A stretch of 64,000 nt of DNA, taken from NCBI RefSeq assembly GCF_003355155.1, contig NZ_CP031320.1:5013367-5077366 (forward strand). Reading direction: 5' to 3'. Source of the stretch: Streptomyces armeniacus. Lineage in GTDB: Bacteria; Actinomycetota; Actinomycetes; Streptomycetales; Streptomycetaceae. Shown here piece after piece: positions 36,135-44,878 of the stretch (positions within the stretch are counted from its first letter, which is position 1; each line of letters begins with the position of its first letter). Both the position numbers and the translations under genes were made by a program. The notes beneath the pieces were generated by a model. The model was not told the origin of the DNA. It searched no databases and was given only the letters and a program-made list of their open reading frames with translations.

Positions 36135-36246
36135 CCTCTCTAGACACCCTAAGGGGGAGGGCTGGAGAGCGCACAGTTGTACGCTGCGCGAGGTTCGGTT
36201 GACATCTCTAGAGAGGATGCGTCAGTATGAGCAACGTCTCTAGAGA
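36135..36246. promoter_or_regulatory. divergent promoter with three TCTCTAGAGA-type operators
   Basis: TCTCTAGAGA occurs at 36205-36214 and 36237-36246, and the variant CTCTCTAGACA at about 36136-36146. A rightward promoter is clear: TTGACA at 36199-36204, an 18-nt gap, and CAGTAT at 36223-36228. One operator lies between its boxes and another just after the start region. The third lies over the probable leftward start region near TAGGGT (minus strand, about 36147-36152). The divergent GntR protein is the obvious candidate to bind these. Confidence 0.7.
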
Positions 36247-36282
36247 TGTGTGCCGTGTGGCAGAAACCGAAGGGGGCCCGCC

Positions 36283-36678
36283 GTGCCCGAAGCGACGCAG
36301 AGGTTCTTCGACCCCAGGCCCGAAGCCGTCCGAATGGCGCGGGAGTTCGCCTGCCTCTCCCTCGCCTCGTGGAGACGTGCCGCCGAGCCGGTCGAGACCG
36401 TCCGGCTGTGCGTGTCCGAGCTGGCGTCCAACGCGCTGCTGCACGGCGCCGAGCCCGGGCGCGGCTTCCTGGTGCGACTGGCCCTGGCCGACGACGTCGT
36501 ACGTCTGGAGGTGCACGACAGCCGCGAGGTGCGGCCCGAGCCGCGCCGTCCCTCCGCCTTGGACACCGCCGGGCGCGGGCTGCTGCTCGTCGCCGAACTC
36601 GCCGACGACTGGGGCGTCGCGGACCGGGAGCCGTTCGGCAAGATCGTCTGGGCCCGGATCAAGGCGCCGCGCAGATGA
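36283..36678 (+). CDS. ATP-binding protein, anti-sigma/RsbW-like HATPase
   Basis: 131-residue HATPase_c_2 protein. GTG at 36283 follows GAAGGGGG. N-box CVSELASNALLHGAE (about 44-58) and G-box TAGRGLLLVAELADDWG (about 97-113) are conserved, with RxxAxAF-like entry at the start. Hundreds of such small ATPases occur in streptomycetes, most as presumed anti-sigma factors or WhiJ-like accessory proteins. Expression is probably repressed by the GntR protein. Bases 36454-36486 (residues PGRGFLVRLAL) also occur as an exact copy inside the nearby transposase relic. Confidence 0.85.
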   Translation: MPEATQRFFDPRPEAVRMAREFACLSLASWRRAAEPVETVRLCVSELASNALLHGAEPGRGFLVRLALADDVVRLEVHDSREVRPEPRRPSALDTAGRGLLLVAELADDWGVADREPFGKIVWARIKAPRR

Positions 36679-36705
36679 CGGAAGTCTGACGGTCCGGCGT
36701 CGGGT

Positions 36706-37524
36706 ATGGCGTCCCGGCGGGGGTGGTGCTCGAATCGGGGGGTGGACCTCGTACAGGGCAATTCCGGCGGGCCGGACGGGCCGGCCCGGCCGGATGGGCA
36801 GGATCCCGCCGACGGGCAGGGCGCGCCCGTCGGGCGGCGGCTGCTGCTGGGCACGCTCGCGCTCGGGGCCGCCGGGCTGGCGGCCGCGCCATCTCTGCAG
36901 CGCGGGATGGAGAACGCGCTCGGGGCCGTCGCGGGCAAGGACCCCACCGGCTTCACCGGGCTGCTGCCGAACGGCGGCGGGTTCCGGTACTACTCCGTCG
37001 TCTCCTCCGTCCCGCACAAGGGCCCCGACGACTACCGCCTCACCGTCGACGGCCTCGTCGACCGCGAGGCCGACTACACCCTCGCCGAGTTGCGCGCGCT
37101 GCCGCAGACGCGGCTCGTACGGGATGTGCAGTGCGTCACCGGGTGGCGGGTGCCGGAGACGCCGTTCAAGGGGGTACGGCTGTCGCGGCTGCTGGACGCG
37201 GCCGGGGTGCGGAGTGAGGCGAAGGCCGTACGGTTCACCTGCTTCGACGGCGCGTACAGCGAGAGCCTCACGCTCGAACAGGCCCGCCGCGCCGACGTGC
37301 TGGTCGCGTTGGAGATGCAGGACAAGCCGCTGAGCCACGACCACGGCGGGCCCGCGCGGCTGTACGTCGCGCCCATGTACTTCTACAAGTCCGCGAAGTG
37401 GCTCTCCGGCATCACCCTCACCCGCGACGTACGGCCCGGCTACTGGGAGAAGCGCGGCTACGACGTCGACGCCTGGGTCGGCCGCTCGAACGGACGCGAC
37501 GGCGATGTCCCCACCGCCGCCTGA
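36706..37524 (+). CDS. MsrP/YedY-like molybdopterin oxidoreductase
   Basis: 272-residue protein of the sulphite-oxidase (YedY/MsrP) fold. GRRLLLGTLALGAAGLAAAP (about 43-62) resembles a Tat signal with RR and a hydrophobic core. The molybdenum-ligating cysteine is in VQCVTGWRVPETPFKGV (about 140-156). GGPARLYVAPMYFYKSAKWLSGI is the typical cofactor-contacting segment. The ATG at 36706 is uncertain; GTG at 36742 is also plausible. It overlaps a cytochrome b gene by 20 nt, which would be its membrane electron donor, as MsrQ is for MsrP. Substrate probably oxidised sulphur compounds or methionine sulphoxide (inference). Confidence 0.88.
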   Translation: MASRRGWCSNRGVDLVQGNSGGPDGPARPDGQDPADGQGAPVGRRLLLGTLALGAAGLAAAPSLQRGMENALGAVAGKDPTGFTGLLPNGGGFRYYSVVSSVPHKGPDDYRLTVDGLVDREADYTLAELRALPQTRLVRDVQCVTGWRVPETPFKGVRLSRLLDAAGVRSEAKAVRFTCFDGAYSESLTLEQARRADVLVALEMQDKPLSHDHGGPARLYVAPMYFYKSAKWLSGITLTRDVRPGYWEKRGYDVDAWVGRSNGRDGDVPTAA

Positions 37525-38260
37525 CGCCCCCCGAGCAGCCGCACGAGGCGCGGTCCGCGGCGCTGCCCGAGTCGCGGCTGGAGGCGCGGTCCGCCGCGCC
37601 GAACGCCCGCAGGGCGTCCTGCGTTTCACGCTCGGGGAGCGGTGGGTGCACCACTCCACGGCGCTGCTGATGGGCGTGTGCGTGTTCACGGCGGCGTGCC
37701 TGTATCTGCCGCAGCTCGCCCAACTCGTCGGCCGCCGCGCCCTGATGGTCACCCTCCACGAGTGGTCGGGCCTGCTGCTGCCCGCGCCGTTCCTGCTGGG
37801 GCTGGCGTCGCGCGCGTTCCGGGCTGACCTGCGGCGCCTGAACCGTTTCGGGCCGCACGACCGCGACTGGCTGACAGCCGCTCTGCGGCGGCGCCGGTAC
37901 GGCCGGGAGTCCGGCAAGTTCAACGCGGGGCAGAAGGTCTGGGCCGCCTGGATCGCGGGCGCGGTGCTGGTGATGACCGCGACCGGGCTCATGATGTGGT
38001 TCACGGACCTGGCGCCGCTGGTGTGGCGTACGGCGGCGACGTTCGTACACGACTGGCTGGCCCTCGCCATCGGCGTCGTGCTCATCGGGCACGTGCTGAT
38101 GGCCGCAGGCGACCCGGAGGCGCGGCGCGGGATGCGTACGGGGCGGGTCGCGCCGGACTGGGCCCGACGCGAGCACCCGCTGTGGCGGCCCCCGGCGGAG
38201 GCCGATGCCGATGCCGATGCCGATGCGGACGCGGGCGCGGGCGCGGACGCCCGTCCGTAG
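37505..38260 (+). CDS. cytochrome b/b6-domain membrane protein (partner of Mo oxidoreductase)
   Basis: 251-residue four-helix di-haem-type cytochrome b. Haem-ligand candidates are His in RWVHHSTALLMG, LHEWSGLLLPAPF, VHDWLALAIGVVLIGH and the GH at the end of that helix. The N-terminal 35 residues are Ala/Arg-rich. The C-terminal tail is an Asp-Ala repeat (ADADADADAGAGADA) made by a GCCGAT hexamer tract at about 38200-38240. It overlaps the Mo oxidoreductase gene. Probably passes quinol electrons to the exported Mo enzyme. Confidence 0.88.
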   Translation: MSPPPPDAPRAAARGAVRGAARVAAGGAVRRAERPQGVLRFTLGERWVHHSTALLMGVCVFTAACLYLPQLAQLVGRRALMVTLHEWSGLLLPAPFLLGLASRAFRADLRRLNRFGPHDRDWLTAALRRRRYGRESGKFNAGQKVWAAWIAGAVLVMTATGLMMWFTDLAPLVWRTAATFVHDWLALAIGVVLIGHVLMAAGDPEARRGMRTGRVAPDWARREHPLWRPPAEADADADADADAGAGADARP

Positions 38261-38482
38261 CCGCGGGTGGCCGCTATACGCCCACCGCCCCGCCGCTGTG
38301 GCTGAGGGCCGTCCTCAAACGCCGGACGGGCTGGTTTCGGTGGCCCTCGCCGTACGGATCCCGCCGGACGGGCTGGATTCGGCGGGCCCAGCCGTACGGG
38401 ACCCGGCTCGCGGGCCTAGGACCGACGTCCCGCCGCAGGTGGGCGGATATCCCGGTGTGCCCCGCCGAGGGCGGGTGGCAGC
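38261..38482. repeat. intergenic REP-like repeat region
   Basis: Holds a copy of the dispersed 22-mer (38311-38332) and a partial second copy (CGCCGGACGGGCTGGATTCGG, from about 38361). No gene is seen; the MFS gene start follows at 38483. Confidence 0.6.
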
Positions 38483-40027
38483 ATGTCCGGCATGGTCCAG
38501 TCCCCTCCTGCCCCCGACGTCTCCAGCGGTTCCAGCGGAGACCGCGTTGCCCGCCCCCGTCTGTGGGCCGTCGTGCTCGCGGCGTGCGCCGGGCAGTTCC
38601 TCGTCGTGCTCGACGTGTCGGTGGTCAACGTGGCGCTGCCGTCGATGCGTTCGGACCTGGGGCTGAGCGAGACAGGGCTGCAGTGGGTGCTGAACGCGTA
38701 CACGCTCACGTTCGCCGGGTTCATGCTGCTCGGCGGCCGGGCCGGTGATCTCTTCGGCCGGAAGCGGATGTTCCTCGTCGGGCTGGGCCTCTTCGTCGCG
38801 GCCAGCCTTGCGGGCGGGCTGGCGCAGGAGGGCTGGCAGCTGATCGCCGCGCGCGCCGTGCAGGGCATGGGCGCGGCGGTGCTGGCGCCGGCCACGCTGA
38901 CCATTCTGACCACCAGCTTCCCGGAGGGCCCGGCCCGTACCCGCGCCATAGGGACGTGGACGGCCGTCGGCGCGGGCGGCGGCGCGGCGGGCGGGCTCGT
39001 CGGCGGCCTGCTGACCGGCGGGCTGTCCTGGCGCTGGGTGCTGCTGATCAACGTCCCGGTCGGCGCCGTCGTCCTCGTCGCCGCCACCCTGTGGCTCGCC
39101 GAGAGCCGCGGCAGTGTGGGCAGGAAGCTCGACGTGCCGGGCGCGCTGCTGGTCACGGCGGGGCTCGGGGCGGTGGCGTACGGGATCGTGGAGACGGAGT
39201 CGTCCGGGTGGACGGCGGCGGCCGCGCTCGTACCGCTCGCCGTCGGGCTGGTGCTCCTGGGCGCGTTCGTGGCGGTCGAGGCGCGTACGCGGGCGCCGCT
39301 GGTGCCGTTGAAGCTGTTCCGGCTGCGGGCCGTGTCGTCGGCGAACGCGGCGATGTTCGTCAACGGCGCGGCGCAGTTCTGCATGTGGTACTTCGTGTCG
39401 CTCTACATGCAGAACGTGCTGGACTACTCGCCCGTCCAGGCCGGTCTCGGCTTCATACCGCAGTCACTCAGCATCGTCTTCGGCTCGAAGCTCGCACCGC
39501 TGCTGATGCAGCGCATCGGCCCCCGCCACCTGGCGATCATCGGCACCTCCATCGCGGGCAGCGGCTGCCTGTGGCAGAGCACGATGCACGCGGGCGGCGG
39601 CTACGCGGACACCGTGCTGGGCCCCGGCGTACTGATCGCGCTCGGCGCCGGACTGTCCGCCACCCCGCTCGCGTCCCTCGCCACGCGCGGCGCCGCGCCG
39701 GGGGACCAGGGCCTCGTGTCCGGCCTGATCAACACCTCCCGCACGATGGGCGGCGCCCTCGGATTGGCGGCGCTCTCCACCGTCGCCGCGGCCCGGATCG
39801 GCGACGACCACGGGCCGGCGAGCCAGGCGCAGGGGTACGGTCTGGCCTTCCAGACGGGGGCCTGGATACTGCTCGGGAGTGTGCTGCTGATGTTCCTGAC
39901 CCTGCCGCGCGGCGACGGACGGGCGGACGACTCCGCCCCGGAGGACGAGGCCGCCGCGGAGGACGAGGCCGCCGCGGACGGCCCCGTGAAGGAGCGGGCG
40001 GACGAGGGGGCGGTCACGCGTGACTGA
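38483..40027 (+). CDS. DHA2-family MFS exporter
   Basis: 514-residue, 14-helix EmrB/QacA-type transporter. Landmarks are LDVSVVNVALPSM (helix 1), GGRAGDLFGRKRMF (motif A), and a motif C-like GGAAGGLVGGLLTG. The acidic C-terminal tail (EDEAAAEDEAAADGPVKERADEGA) contains a short duplicated unit. Unlike the first MFS protein in the window it has no MarR-like domain. Its stop lies 8 nt inside the SDR gene, so the two are co-transcribed with the MaoC gene possibly as third member. Substrate unknown. Confidence 0.88.
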   Translation: MSGMVQSPPAPDVSSGSSGDRVARPRLWAVVLAACAGQFLVVLDVSVVNVALPSMRSDLGLSETGLQWVLNAYTLTFAGFMLLGGRAGDLFGRKRMFLVGLGLFVAASLAGGLAQEGWQLIAARAVQGMGAAVLAPATLTILTTSFPEGPARTRAIGTWTAVGAGGGAAGGLVGGLLTGGLSWRWVLLINVPVGAVVLVAATLWLAESRGSVGRKLDVPGALLVTAGLGAVAYGIVETESSGWTAAAALVPLAVGLVLLGAFVAVEARTRAPLVPLKLFRLRAVSSANAAMFVNGAAQFCMWYFVSLYMQNVLDYSPVQAGLGFIPQSLSIVFGSKLAPLLMQRIGPRHLAIIGTSIAGSGCLWQSTMHAGGGYADTVLGPGVLIALGAGLSATPLASLATRGAAPGDQGLVSGLINTSRTMGGALGLAALSTVAAARIGDDHGPASQAQGYGLAFQTGAWILLGSVLLMFLTLPRGDGRADDSAPEDEAAAEDEAAADGPVKERADEGAVTRD

Positions 40028-40868
40028 CCAGTACGAGCCGCAGCCCGACCAGCCCGACCAGCCCGCGCGCTCCGCGAGCGGTTTCCCCGCCACCGGCCGC
40101 CGCGTGCTCGTCACCGGCGCCTCCCGCGGCCTCGGCCGCGAACTCGCCCGCGCCTTCGCGCGCAACGGCGACCGCGTCGCCGTCCACTACGGCACCCGCC
40201 GCGAGGACGCCGAGGAGACCCTCGCGGCACTGCCGGGCGAGGGCCACGTGCTGGCGACGGCGGACGTGTCGCAGCCGGCCGAGGCGGCGCGGCTGGCCGA
40301 GGAGGCCGCCGACGCGCTCGGCGGCCTCGACGTGCTGGTCAACAACGCCGCCGTCAACTTCCCGCATCCGCCCGCCTCGACGTCGTACGACGACTGGACG
40401 ACAGCGTGGCGCCGCCACACGGATGTGAACCTCCTGGGCACCGCCCACCTCTCGCACCAGGCCGCGCAGCGGATGATCGCCCAGGGGGCGGCGGGCGGAG
40501 ACCAAGAGGGTCACGGCGGCCGTATCGTCAACATCGGTTCGCGCGGCGCCTTCCGCGGCGAACCGGACCACCCCGCGTACGCCGCCACCAAGGCCGCCGT
40601 CCACGCGCTCGGCCAGTCGCTGGCGGTGGCGCTCGCGCCGTACGGCATCGCGGTCGCGTCCGTCGCGCCGGGCTTCTTCGAGACCGAACGCGTCGCGCAC
40701 CGGCTGCGCGGCGAGGAGGGCGCGGCGATCCGCGCGCAGAGCCCGTACGGCCGCGTCGGGCGGCCGGAGGAGGTCGCGGAGGCGGTGCTGTGGCTGGCCT
40801 CGCCCGCGGCGGAGTGGAGTTCCGGCGCGGTGCTGGACCTGAACGGCGCGTCGTACCTCCGTACGTGA
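40020..40868 (+). CDS. SDR-family oxidoreductase (3-oxoacyl-ACP-reductase-like)
   Basis: 282-residue classical short-chain dehydrogenase. TGASRGLGRELARAF is the cofactor-binding TGxxxGxG, NNAAVNF the NAG-like motif, and IGSRGAFRG...YAATKAAVHAL supplies catalytic Ser, Tyr and Lys (YxxxK). It prefers NADP(H) judging by the Arg after the second beta strand (GTRREDAEE). GTG start at 40020 overlaps the MFS stop. A MaoC hydratase gene follows, suggesting successive steps on an acyl-CoA or acyl-ACP substrate. Confidence 0.9.
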   Translation: MTDQYEPQPDQPDQPARSASGFPATGRRVLVTGASRGLGRELARAFARNGDRVAVHYGTRREDAEETLAALPGEGHVLATADVSQPAEAARLAEEAADALGGLDVLVNNAAVNFPHPPASTSYDDWTTAWRRHTDVNLLGTAHLSHQAAQRMIAQGAAGGDQEGHGGRIVNIGSRGAFRGEPDHPAYAATKAAVHALGQSLAVALAPYGIAVASVAPGFFETERVAHRLRGEEGAAIRAQSPYGRVGRPEEVAEAVLWLASPAAEWSSGAVLDLNGASYLRT

Positions 40869-40989
40869 CCCGCCGTACGCGGGCCGACGTACGTGGACCG
40901 CCGCGTACGCGGGCCGACATACGCGGACCGACGTACGTGAACGGCCCCGGCCCGCCCCGACCGCCAGCCCTCACCATCACGGAGCCCCC

Positions 40990-41868
40990 ATGCCCATCGA
41001 CACCGCTGCGGCACTCGCCGCCCCGCCCCGCACCATCGAGATCAGCTGGGACCACAAGGACGTCCAGCTCTACCACCTGGGCCTGGGCGCAGGCGTTCCC
41101 GCCACCGACCCGCTGGAGCTCCGCTACACCCTGGAGAGCCGCCTCCACGTCCTCCCCAGCTTCGCGACCGTCGCGGGCGGCGGCGTGGGCGTGCTGGACG
41201 GGCTGTCCGCGCCCGGCGTCGACGTGGATCTCGCGGCCGTCCTGCACGGCGGCCAGCACGTCACGCCGCACCGGCCGCTGCCCGTACGGGGTGAGGCGAC
41301 GCGGAGTTCGCGGGTGGAGGCCGTGTACGACAAGGGCAAGGCCGCCGTCATCGTGCTGCGTACGGAGGCGGCCGACGCCGACGGCCCGCTGTGGACGTCG
41401 CACACGGAGCTGTACGTACGTGGCGAGGGCGGTTTCGGCGGCGAACGCGGCCCGTCCGTACGGCCGTCCACGCCCGTACGCGAGCCGGACCGCGTCGTGG
41501 AGCGCGCGATCCGGGAGGACCAGGCACTGCTGTACCGGCTTTCGGGCGACTGGAACCCACTGCACGCCGACCCCGACTTCGCCCGTCTCGCGGGCTTCGA
41601 ACGGCCGATCCTGCACGGGCTGTGCTCGTACGGGGTGGCGCTGAAGGCCGTTGCCGACACGCTGCTCGACGGGAACGTGGCACGGGTGCGCGGTTACGGC
41701 ACGCGCTTCACCGGGGTCGTCTTCCCGGGCGAGACGCTGCGTATCGCCATGTGGCGGGAGGGGGAGGACGGTTCGGGCGGCGGCGGCGTGGCGCGGCTGG
41801 AGGCGGTGGCCGTCGAACGGGACGGCGCACCGGTGCTCGGCGACGCGGTGGTGACGTACGGCCCCTGA
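40990..41868 (+). CDS. MaoC-type 2-enoyl-CoA hydratase (double hot-dog)
   Basis: 292-residue hydratase with two hot-dog folds. The C-terminal half carries the hydratase-2 motif DWNPLHADPDFARLAGFERPILHGL (about 184-208), with catalytic Asp and His. The N-terminal half lacks it, as in eukaryotic-type MFE-2 and mycobacterial enzymes. ATG at 40990. Such enzymes hydrate trans-2-enoyl-CoAs with bulky chains, including sterol side chains. The SDR upstream could oxidise the product. About 120 bp before it is an imperfect repeat rich in CGTACG. Confidence 0.9.
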   Translation: MPIDTAAALAAPPRTIEISWDHKDVQLYHLGLGAGVPATDPLELRYTLESRLHVLPSFATVAGGGVGVLDGLSAPGVDVDLAAVLHGGQHVTPHRPLPVRGEATRSSRVEAVYDKGKAAVIVLRTEAADADGPLWTSHTELYVRGEGGFGGERGPSVRPSTPVREPDRVVERAIREDQALLYRLSGDWNPLHADPDFARLAGFERPILHGLCSYGVALKAVADTLLDGNVARVRGYGTRFTGVVFPGETLRIAMWREGEDGSGGGGVARLEAVAVERDGAPVLGDAVVTYGP

Positions 41869-41967
41869 CGCCGGGCCGGGCGGCGCCTCGCGTACGCCGC
41901 GCCGCGTACGCCGTACGCCGACGGTTCCGCGCCCGTACGCCCGCAGGCCCGTGCGCCCCCCCCCGGC

Positions 41968-42429
41968 TCAGGCGCGCCGCTGTGCCGCGGGCGAGAAGCG
42001 GCTGACGTAACGCCGCTGCCAGGGCGTCTCCACGGCGCGCGGTGCGTAGTGCTCCCGCACGTACGCGACCGCCTCGGCGTTCGGCACGCCGTCCAGCACG
42101 GCGAGGCAGGCGAGCGCGGTCCCGGTCCGGCCGACCCCGGCGCCGCAGGCGACCTCCACGCGCTCCGTAACGGCGCGCTCCCACGCCTCGCGCAGCGCGT
42201 CGGCGGCCGCCTCCCGGTCGGCAGGCAGCCGGAAGTCGGGCCAGCGCACCCAGCGCGACTCCCAGTCGACGGCGGGCGGTTGGCGGCCCAGCAGATACAG
42301 CGCGAAGTCCGGCACCGCGCCGGGCGGCAGCGGACGGCGCAGCCCGCGGCCGCGCACGAGACGCCCCGAGGGCAGCCGCAGCACACCCGCCGCGGCCGGT
42401 TCCCACGAGGAGGCAGGGGAAGCGGTCAT
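41968..42429 (-). CDS. protein-tyrosine-phosphatase family protein
   Basis: 153-residue dual-specificity/tyrosine-phosphatase-like protein. ATG at 42429. The P-loop is C95-GAGVG-R101 followed by TG, matching C-x5-R-(S/T), and WPD (63-65) supplies the general acid. This is the minimal cytoplasmic type common in streptomycetes. No partner kinase is nearby. The gene's upstream region runs into sequence that may be assembly artefact from about 42650 on, so promoter analysis is unsafe. Confidence 0.85.
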   Translation of the reverse strand: MTASPASSWEPAAAGVLRLPSGRLVRGRGLRRPLPPGAVPDFALYLLGRQPPAVDWESRWVRWPDFRLPADREAAADALREAWERAVTERVEVACGAGVGRTGTALACLAVLDGVPNAEAVAYVREHYAPRAVETPWQRRYVSRFSPAAQRRA

Positions 42430-42435
42430 ACGGCG

Positions 42436-42735
42436 AGCGTAGCCGCGCGGGGCCCGCGCCGGATGCCGTACGGAAGCCCCGTACACACCCACGCGGGCCC
42501 CGCCCTCGGGGCTAGTCTCCCGATCCGCCGGTGCCGGCGGGCCCGAACCGGGCGGCGGCAGCGCGGACTTGGGCACGGACACGGGCACGAGGGCGCTTAC
42601 GGGCGCGGGTGGCGGCCCCGGCGCCGGCCTGCGGCTGCCCGCCGGGGCCTTCCTTTTTCTTTTTTTTGTGACGCTCCCGCACCCCCCCCACAGTCGTATA
42701 GGAGTCGGCAGCATCAGACGTGTATAGGAGAGGAG
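42436..42735. other. probable sequencing-adapter artefact / misjoin
   Basis: Positions 42702-42734 match the Nextera Read-1 adapter plus mosaic end at 25 of 33 bases, including unbroken TCGGCAGC (42705-42712) and GTGTATA (42720-42726). To its left come an 8-nt index-sized stretch, a C-run-rich degraded P5-like segment and a T-rich block (42650-42667). This is the order expected when a read runs through a short fragment, past the P5 end. Sequence 42436-42649 looks like normal high-GC DNA but no gene is recognised there. Confidence 0.8.
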
Positions 42736-43758
42736 CCAGGGGCGGAGGGCCGACCGCTCCTCGCGCCAGGCCGACAGCAGCCGTTCGCCGAGCCTGTCCT
42801 CGAGCAGCCCCGTGGCCTGGATGCCGAGGGCGACGTCGGGTGCCAGCCATGGCTCTGCCTCGAGCAGGCCGCCCACCACGTCCCGCCGGACGATCTGCTC
42901 GTGTACGGCGTCGGCTTCCACGTGCTCGTCGTAGAAACGCTGGGCAGCGGGACCGGCACCCGCGCGGCGCATCGCCTCGGCCATGCGCCGCGCGCCCGGC
43001 GACGAGGTCACCTCGACCGTCGCGAAGTGCCCCACCAGGGCTCCGCGCAGCGCACGGTGCAGGCCGCACAGGGACATGAGGTTGACGGTCGCGAGCGCCT
43101 CGGCGGGGGCCGCGTCGAGATAACGGCCGTAACGGGAGTCCAGTCCGAGATCGTCCATCAGCTCGGCGAACAGCCGCGCGTGCATGTCCTCCGCGCGCCC
43201 GGCGCCGAACTCGTCGAACTCCACCGCCGTCATGGCCGCCTTGGCCCGGCCCCGCAGGCGGGGGATGACCCAGGCGTGCGGGTCGGCTTCCTTCAGGTGG
43301 TAGAGGGAACGCACGGCGGCGTACTCGCGCAGCTGCCACCACGCGCCCGTGCGCTTCAGATGATGGGACACGCCGTCTCCGGCGTCCTCCACGGGTTCGC
43401 GGAGCAGGCCGGCCAGCAGTCCGTCCACGTCCGTCGTACGGTCCGTAGCCGAGCGCACTGCCGTCAGGAACCGTTCCTCCGCGTCACCGCGCAGCAGCAG
43501 CAGTTCCGGGTTCCACTCCTGGCGGTCGGTGACTCCCTCGAACCCGTGGTAATGGAGCTCGTACAGCACGTACAGGGCAAGCTGGAGATCGTCGCCGTAC
43601 GGGTCGGCGCGGCCGACCTCGGCGCTGCCGGGCAGGTGGCTCCCGGTGCCGCGCAGATACGCCAGCACGGCCGCCGAGATGTCTCCCCGCGACCGGGGCA
43701 GTTCGGGCGACACGGCCATGGGAGCGGGGGCCGGCCCCGCTTCCCCGTCACCATTCAT
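42736..43758 (-). CDS. iron-containing redox enzyme (haem-oxygenase-like fold), 3' end corrupted
   Basis: About 340 residues are readable from ATG 43758 to the point where the frame enters adapter sequence near 42735. The protein belongs to the iron-containing redox enzyme family with a haem-oxygenase-like di-iron helical bundle. His/Glu ligand candidates are in LYELHYHGFEG, EFDEFGAGRAEDMHARLF and FYDEHVEADAVHEQIV. Beyond SALRPW the frame continues into adapter-derived codons, so the native C-terminus and stop are unknown. It overlaps the CDGSH gene by ATGA and is third in an operon with the CDGSH and methyltransferase genes, a common streptomycete trio. Confidence 0.85.
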
Positions 43759-44078
43759 GACTCCGGCCTCTCGGTCTCGTCTCGCTCACCGCTCCCGTCC
43801 CCCGGCTTCTTCCCGTCCCGTGTGCCGGGCACGTCCCCGGCGCCCCCGGGCACGTCCGTCCGCCGGCCGTCCTCCGGCCGCGGGCGGGAACGCCGCCGGT
43901 GGCTGGTGTCACACCACGGGTACGTACGGCTGCGCCGGCACTGGCAGACGGCGACGGTGAACCGGTCCGAGGAGACGACGGTGCCGTCCTGCAGCTCGAA
44001 CTCCACCGGCCCCTCGATCAGCAGCGGACCCTCGCGGTCCTGGGCGACGCGGCGCGGGCGTTCAGATCTTCTCGGCAC
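43755..44078 (-). CDS. CDGSH iron-sulphur domain protein
   Basis: 107-residue protein. The CDGSH motif reads CQCRRSRTYPWCDTSH (about 45-60): three Cys and one His ligands for a 2Fe-2S cluster. Thr stands where the consensus has Gly (CDTSH for CDGSH). N-terminal strand-like text EGPLLIEGPVEFELQDG is standard; the charged Gly/Asp tail is unusual. It overlaps the methyltransferase gene by about 17 nt and the di-iron protein gene by 4 nt. Redox or cluster-transfer role is likely, probably serving the neighbouring di-iron protein (inference). Confidence 0.85.
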   Translation of the reverse strand: MPRRSERPRRVAQDREGPLLIEGPVEFELQDGTVVSSDRFTVAVCQCRRSRTYPWCDTSHRRRSRPRPEDGRRTDVPGGAGDVPGTRDGKKPGDGSGERDETERPES

Positions 44079-44751
44079 GGATGACCACCAGTTCCTCCTG
44101 GTTCTCGGCGGCGTCGTCCACGAGCCCGTTCTCCCGGAGCCACGGCAGCCGCGCCGAGAGAACGGGCCCGAAGGGAACGGTCGCGCGGTCGCTGATCTCT
44201 GCCACGAGCCCGAGCGCGGCCAGTCTCCGCACGGTGGTCTCCGGCGCGCTGAGCGCCGAGTGCACCATCAGCAGCACCCCGCCGGTACGGAGCGCGGACG
44301 GGGAGGCGTCGCACACCCGGTCCACGAACGCCCTGCCGTCCCACCCCGCGTCCCACGAACGGGCCCGGCCGCGGCGCGGCGGGAACTCGGCCGGGGAGGG
44401 GACGTACGGCGGGTTGCTGATGAGCATGTCGAACGTCCGGTCCGGGGGGAGCGCGCTGAGCAGATCACCGCGGCGTACGACGACGCGGCGGGCGGCGAGC
44501 AGCGCGTTGAGCCGCGCGGTCAGCACCGCCCTGCGGCCGATGTCCACGGCTGTCACGCACGCGCCCAGCCGGGCCGCGTAGACCGCGAGCGCCCCACTGC
44601 CCGTACAGACGTCGAGCAGATCGGAGCCCGGCACTCGGCGCTCGCGGCGCACCGCGTCGGCGAGCAGCAAGCTGTCCGCCTGGGGCGCGTAGACGCCGGG
44701 CAGGGTCACCGCGCGGCCCAGTTCCGGCAGCGGTGCGCACGTGGTCGTCAC
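44062..44751 (-). CDS. HemK2/MTQ2-family methyltransferase
   Basis: 229-residue class I methyltransferase. Motif I LLDVCTGSGALAVYAARLG (about 45-63), motif IV NPPYVPSPAE (about 114-123). The NPPY motif marks N-methylation of glutamine, as in HemK/PrmC release-factor methylases, or of related amide nitrogens. It lacks the N-terminal domain of PrmC. First gene of the trio with CDGSH and di-iron proteins; the true target is unknown. Confidence 0.88.
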   Translation of the reverse strand: MTTTCAPLPELGRAVTLPGVYAPQADSLLLADAVRRERRVPGSDLLDVCTGSGALAVYAARLGACVTAVDIGRRAVLTARLNALLAARRVVVRRGDLLSALPPDRTFDMLISNPPYVPSPAEFPPRRGRARSWDAGWDGRAFVDRVCDASPSALRTGGVLLMVHSALSAPETTVRRLAALGLVAEISDRATVPFGPVLSARLPWLRENGLVDDAAENQEELVVIRAEKI

Positions 44752-44878
44752 AGGTCAGCCTCCACGCTCAGCGGGTGGATCCGCCTCAGACCGGGTCACC
44801 CGGCCGTCACGATGGAAACGTGCTGCCTGCGCGCCGCCGCTCGTGCGGGCCCTCTCAGCCGCTTCGGCCCCGGCTCCC

